Source: Piscicola geometra
Lineage: Eukaryota; Annelida; Clitellata; Hirudinida; Piscicolidae
DNA length: 64,000 bases
Assembly: GCA_943735955.1 (NCBI GenBank)
Contig: OX030962.1
Coordinates: 8,477,462-8,541,461 of the forward strand
Direction: 5' to 3'
A program made the position numbers and the translations under genes. Below, piece by piece: positions 50,319 to 64,000 of the stretch. Positions within the stretch are counted from its first letter, which is position 1, and every line of letters begins with the position of its first letter. Under the pieces are notes generated by a model, which searched no databases, had not been told where the DNA came from, and saw only the letters and a list, made by a program, of their open reading frames with translations.

Positions 50319-53300
50319 TGTAGGCGATGGGTCGAGAGTTGTTAAGTGGAGAAATGCTTGGGTGGGTCAAGAATGTTTATATGTGTATTTAGATGTTGGG
50401 TTTTTGTAGATAAAAGATGCTTGTATAAATAACAGTTTTTTTATTTTAAAGTTTGTGGTTTTGGCTAAGGTTTTAAATCAAATTTAGAACTTTTTTTAGG
50501 TTATCAACTTTGAATTAAATTTCAATTTCGTCAGATTTTAGGTTTAAATATTGAAGATGATCAAGCATCTATTGAGCAGTTCGGGAGAGTTTGTTAATTC
50601 TATTGAGCAAGAAAACAATCAAAATTATGATTGAAACCCTCGCTTTTACGAAGAGAATTTTTATTTCCCATTTAATTAATTAAATTCATTTCAATTGTTC
50701 TTTCAGTGACTGAAAGATTTGTCAAAGATTTTCAAGTGCGTTTCCAAGAATAATCCCTTTTGTTTCAATTAATTTTTAAGTTAGAATAATTGACTCTTAT
50801 TTCAAAGAATATTCTTTATGGGGATAATAATGTTTTAGGAATCTGATTCAAAGTGTGATTTAAATTTATGTTACAATTATTTTCATCTTGTCATAATTTA
50901 ACTAATTTTTTTGAAAAGTCTTTTCTCTTTGTGCTTTAGGCGTGTTTCTTGAGAACCTTGCAGCGGTGACTGTCGTTTGGAAAGATTTAATAGATGTAAA
51001 TAAATTATTCAATTAAATAATTAATTTAGATATTGTTTTAAATATATATCAAATATATTTATTTTAACTAATAATACTTTAACTAATTTCCAAAGAACGT
51101 TGAAAAGAAATCTAAACACCATTTGAATGGCTCAAATAACTTCAGATGCACATTGAAAAAGTCGTTCAATCATTTAGATCAGTTATAAAAAGCCTTTTGA
51201 TATTTTTTATGCTATTTTATTTTATTTTAAGTTCAAGATTTTTATTTAATTGTGAAAAAAATCTCAACTGAACCCATTAAAAATGTCCAATTTCGGGGGT
51301 TTTATGATTTATTGAGTGCATTGTTTGTGTCGTCCGAGAAAATTATTACTTTTGAGAAATAAAATTGTTCCTAGCGTAAAAATTCACGCGTTTGGGGAAG
51401 TTTAGAGAACATTTAGAGTTTGTAATGAGTGGAAAATGTAAAAATGTTATATACGCTGAGTTGTTTTGGCAGCAAACATAGAACAAATTAAAATATTTTA
51501 TTTTGTTTTATTCTGTAAAATATTTTTTTTGTCATTGACTCAGTGATTATAGAAATGTTATGGTCAAGCAGGGGTTTAAATGAAATGTAAAACCACATTT
51601 AAAAAAAATTAAAATAGCTATAAAAATAATTTTTATTGACAATATACAGTTAAAAACATTTTTTAATTGAAATTTATTTGAGTTTAAAAACTGTAAAAAA
51701 ATTTAAATTGAAATTCAGAAATGTTTTAACAAATAATTTATTAAATTATGGCTTAATAAAAACTAAAGGAATCGTCTTGTTAATGAATATGACATTTAAA
51801 AGTTGTTTTACATCGATTTGAAAGTGATTTTAAATGTCAAACTCTGAAATAAATAGAACTGAAAGCAAATTTTAAAAAAAGGATTTTTTAATGTTTAAGA
51901 ATAATTTATTTGAAGAGAAATTAAAGAAAGGTTTTGTAAATTAGTTGCGAAAAAAATTTTTTTCAGTTAATTTTTGAAGCTTTTTTTCGATTTCTGCTGA
52001 TGGGCTGTCACCTAAGTAGTCTATTTAAAGGCAGAATAAAAAAACGAAGAAAAAAACATAAATGTGTTTTTTACTTTTTTCTATTCTAAGTTGCTGCTTA
52101 AAAATTTTTTTTTGAACTTTTAAACCGTTAAAAAAAGTTTTAGAATTTAAAAAATAGAATAATGAACCCGTTTAAAAATATATTTATTCAATTGTAGCAT
52201 GCACAAATATCTTGCAAAAAGTGTCGAAAATGTTTTGAAAAATTTGCTTACTTAATTAAGAGGAAACTTTTCAAAAGTATTTTTAAACCATTTCTCAGCA
52301 AATCTTCCTTCAATTTTTTATCTTTGCGAAGTGTTAAGTTTTAAAACGGTTATTTTGAGACTGGTGTTTTGTCGTTTAGAAAATGTCAATATATCGCTAC
52401 CTGCAAATGCTGGAAGCACAAACTTGGAAGATAAAATAGGTGAACAAAAACTATAAAGCAAAAAAAAAAAGTCCAAGGCTGAAAAGGTTCAATTATTAGT
52501 TCTAAACACCCGGTGTAAGGTCACGATGATTTACGATAGGTTCATTTCGGACAAACTAGAATAGAAACCTGTATTTGGCCAGGTCACATTATAGCCTTAG
52601 TTCATGAAATAATTTTTCCGAATATAGCAATTAGGTTTGAACTCATAAGTATATAAATAATTATTTATTTAATAATTACAATTGGAGTAACAACGACAGA
52701 ATGCGTAAGTGAAATATATAAATGAAGAAAATTTCAAGTAATTTTGCCATGAACTGCTAAGCAGCTTTATTGGTGTTTGCACTAGGTATATAATTTGAAA
52801 GAAAAAAATTGTAGAAAATTAAAATTAGCATTTCAAATTTTTATGAACTTTCAAATAGAAATTTTAACTGAAATAAAAAAAATTCTTATTATTATCGTTA
52901 TTATATAATAATATTAATTATTATAATAAAAATAATATTTGAGACATCTTTGTGTTTACATTAAAGGCCTTATTATTTCAGACAGCTACATGAGAGCTCT
53001 TCAGTTTAATGTTCCCTCCTTAAGATCTTATTAAGTAATAAAAGAATAGTAATAATAATTCCACAAAAAAGAACAAAAAGATTGTTTTTGGACAAATAAA
53101 ATTAAAAGGTAAAAGATATGAATCTTTATTCAAGGAGGTTTGTAGTAAATGTCAAGTTCGTGGAATCCTTTAATGCCACATCATTATGCTCTGTATTATT
53201 AAAATAAAAGGTTAATGCAAAAATAATGTATTCTTTAAGGGTTTAGGTTCATTATAATTATAATTTTTTAATTTTTAAACTTCACATTCAGTTTCATATT

Positions 53301-54999
53301 CGTTTTCCTTTCTTTTTGATTATAATTATCCTTTATATGTTGCAAGATAGGCCTAAGATAAGAGAATAAACGGCTGTTAAACTTGATCATTTTAGCATCC
53401 GCTTTAAAATTATATGAAAAAATCTTATGATAAGATTTTTTTAGAAATTACTTTTTTTTCTTTTGAAGAATTAACATTTTTAGTTTTAATTTAGTCACTT
53501 TACTGCCTTTCAAGCGAAAATTGTGTCCTTGCATTGTTTGTGACAATGCTATGAAAAGTTGCAATTATTTTGTTATGTGGAGTTTTTTAGTATATTTGAA
53601 ATGTTGTGGTTAATTATTTATTTATGTATCTTTGACAATTTCAACAGAACTATAGTTTTTTCAATGACCGCATTTTAACTATATATTTATATAACTAGAA
53701 TTTAGTTTAAAAACTCAAAAAAATGGGGATCGTTAAACTATTTTTTAGTGCTACTTTAATCACATTCGTCTTCGTGAAGCATTTAAGACAGATAGATAGC
53801 TCAAGAAAGCAAAGCCTGTGACGAAAGAAGCGTGTTTGTGAAACCAGATTTATTTTTCTGAATTTAGATTTTTTTAAATTTCCAAAAATAAATTTACATT
53901 TTCAAAATGAAAATTTTAAGCTTTCGTATTTGCATAGAATTTTGGTGTTTACCACTGCAGCCTTACTAACATGCAGCAATTAAGTTTTAATAATATTTTT
54001 AACAAAAAATTAAATTGCTTTCAGTTGGAAAAATTCAAAGTTGTAATCTATACAACACAACACATGTAAGTAAGAGCATTAATTTATCATACTTTTCTTA
54101 AACCCTACGGATTAGTCGATCAGATGGATAGACTCAAAATCTAGATTTTTTCCACAACTTCATGCTTGTCTACATTTTGAAAACTGCCGTTGGAGAAATT
54201 CTCATACGCGAGTAATTAGAAGGGTTCAATAGTGGAATAAACAGCTCACCTTTATTCCTTCTGGTGCAGTTGTGAAAAGTAAATAATAACTAAAAAACTA
54301 GAACTAACAACCACTAGAAAGCAGCTCTATCTCACATATTTATAGATTTATACATACATACGTGCAGACATACAAATAGACTTACGTATGAAAAACTAAA
54401 TGTGTGTGTTTGTGTGTGTTGGTCATGAATTCGTGTGTACAGGTGCCATTTGGAAAGTGGTTGTGATGACAGTCATTGTGAGGAGATAAAGATGATGATG
54501 ATGATCTCTAGGAAGAGTGCACTGGTCGATATAATGAACCTGGTCTTAGTGCTGTTGTAACAGCAAACATCCATGCTGATATCTCAGTTTAAATATTTTA
54601 AAGAAAAAATTGAAAACTTTTATTTCTGAGATTTTCTTTTAAAATATACATTCTTTGTTCAGAGAGACGTTAAAAAGATGCATTTCTAATCTATACGGGA
54701 TTAAAAGCTAAGTTTTTAAAATCTTTTTTCCTAGAAATTTTTTTTTTAGTTCAACGATTTAAAAAAAACTTTTCTATAAATTCAAAAATACGGGGAAAAA
54801 TCTTTCAAACTAAAATTTTAAAATTCAATTAAAATTTCAAGCAATGTAAATTCGAAACAAACAAAATCTAGAAAAATATTTTTCCAAAACGCACATTTTA
54901 AAACCTTCTCAACTTGTTTTGTCATTCGTAATCCAGGACTAAATTTGAAATTCTTAATAATTCAGTGAATATATTCAAAGCCGCTTTTCGTACAAATCC
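50319..54999. other. Long AT-rich gene desert
   Basis: About 4.7 kb between two minus-strand genes with no coding exon, RNA gene or tandem repeat of note on either strand; probably includes the 5' flank of the MATH-like gene and the 3' flank of the polycystin gene. A GATGATGAT patch lies near 54490. Confidence 0.6.
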
Positions 55000-63551
<8,552 letters not shown>

Positions 63552-63559
63552 GTTTGGTG

Positions 63560-63670
63560 GTGGTGCTTTGGGAGGTGATGAGATGGGAGCTGAGTTGGTG
63601 GAGGTGATGAGATGGGAGCTGAGTTGGTGGAGGTGATGAGATGGGAGCTGAGTTGGTGGAGGTGGAAAAG
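63560..63670 (+). repeat. 29-bp tandem repeat, three copies
   Basis: Unit GAGGTGATGAGATGGGAGCT plus gagttggtg, upstream of the first polycystin exon seen. The remaining 330 bases to the window end show no exon. Confidence 0.9.
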
Positions 63671-64000
63671 TTGTTGGTGAAGGTGGTGGAAGTAGCGATG
63701 TCAGTGGTTGAGTGGTAATGGTGCTGATGTAAGTGGTCTTGGTGGTGGAGGTAGTGGTAGTGTTAGTGGTAAAGATGTCGATGTTGGTGGTGGGGAAGCT
63801 TGTAAAGTCAATGGTTTGGTTGTCGTTTATTCTTGCTTATATAAAAGAGTGAATTTGAAAAAAGTGCTTGTATAAACAGTTTCAATGCTCAAAATGAACA
63901 AAAGTCTATACTAGCGACAAGATGGAAAGGTAGTAATAATACTTTTAAAAGCAATAAAAAAATATATTCTTATAAATAAATATTATAAATAAATATTATA

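Overview
The window is a piece of an animal nuclear genome. It is AT-rich, genes are split into short GT-AG exons, long low-complexity tandem repeats are everywhere, and non-LTR retrotransposon remains are scattered through it. The recognisable gene set (a LIM/nebulin/SH3 LASP protein, a TPPP/p25-alpha tubulin-binding protein, a polycystin-1-type channel and MATH-like exons) is bilaterian. The base composition, micro/minisatellite load and retroelement mix make a spiralian such as an annelid plausible, but that is inference and no species is claimed. Most real coding exons are short and start or end with no ATG, so I rebuilt them from splice sites and matching reading phases.

Layout. 1-2531 (+): 3' part of a multi-pass membrane protein gene (TMEM26-like). 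4694-5867 (-): TPPP. 7672-8468 (-): small acidic protein of unknown function. 9498-12017 (+): two-exon gene for a very D/N/Q-rich, prion-like protein. 12.1-12.8 kb: LINE remnants. 14503-18370 (-): complete LASP gene with an expanded charged coiled-coil linker. 18.8-20.3 kb: nearly identical tandem duplication of about 745 bp carrying the 3' end of a CR1/L2-like LINE. 22844-50318 (-): two exon sets that may be one gene of about 27 kb encoding MATH-like beta-sandwich segments and a C-terminal coiled coil; its second intron contains an intact CR1/L2-like LINE ORF on the + strand (41761-44829). 50.3-55.0 kb: AT-rich gene desert. 55000 to about 63551 (-): 3' two-thirds of a polycystin-1-family gene, whose 5' end lies beyond the window.

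The most striking general feature is architectural. In LASP, TMEM26-like, MATH-like and polycystin-like genes alike, micro- or minisatellites begin or end within a few bases of splice sites, and the repeat unit itself sometimes supplies the GT donor (gtgtgt, gtggtg, gtgatgg). Several introns consist largely of such arrays. A second theme is simple repeats reaching into coding sequence: poly-D/N/Q tracts, a poly-Ile segment built of ATC codons, and a TOP-domain insert of Thr/Lys repeats. No operon-like organisation, tRNA, rRNA or CRISPR was seen.
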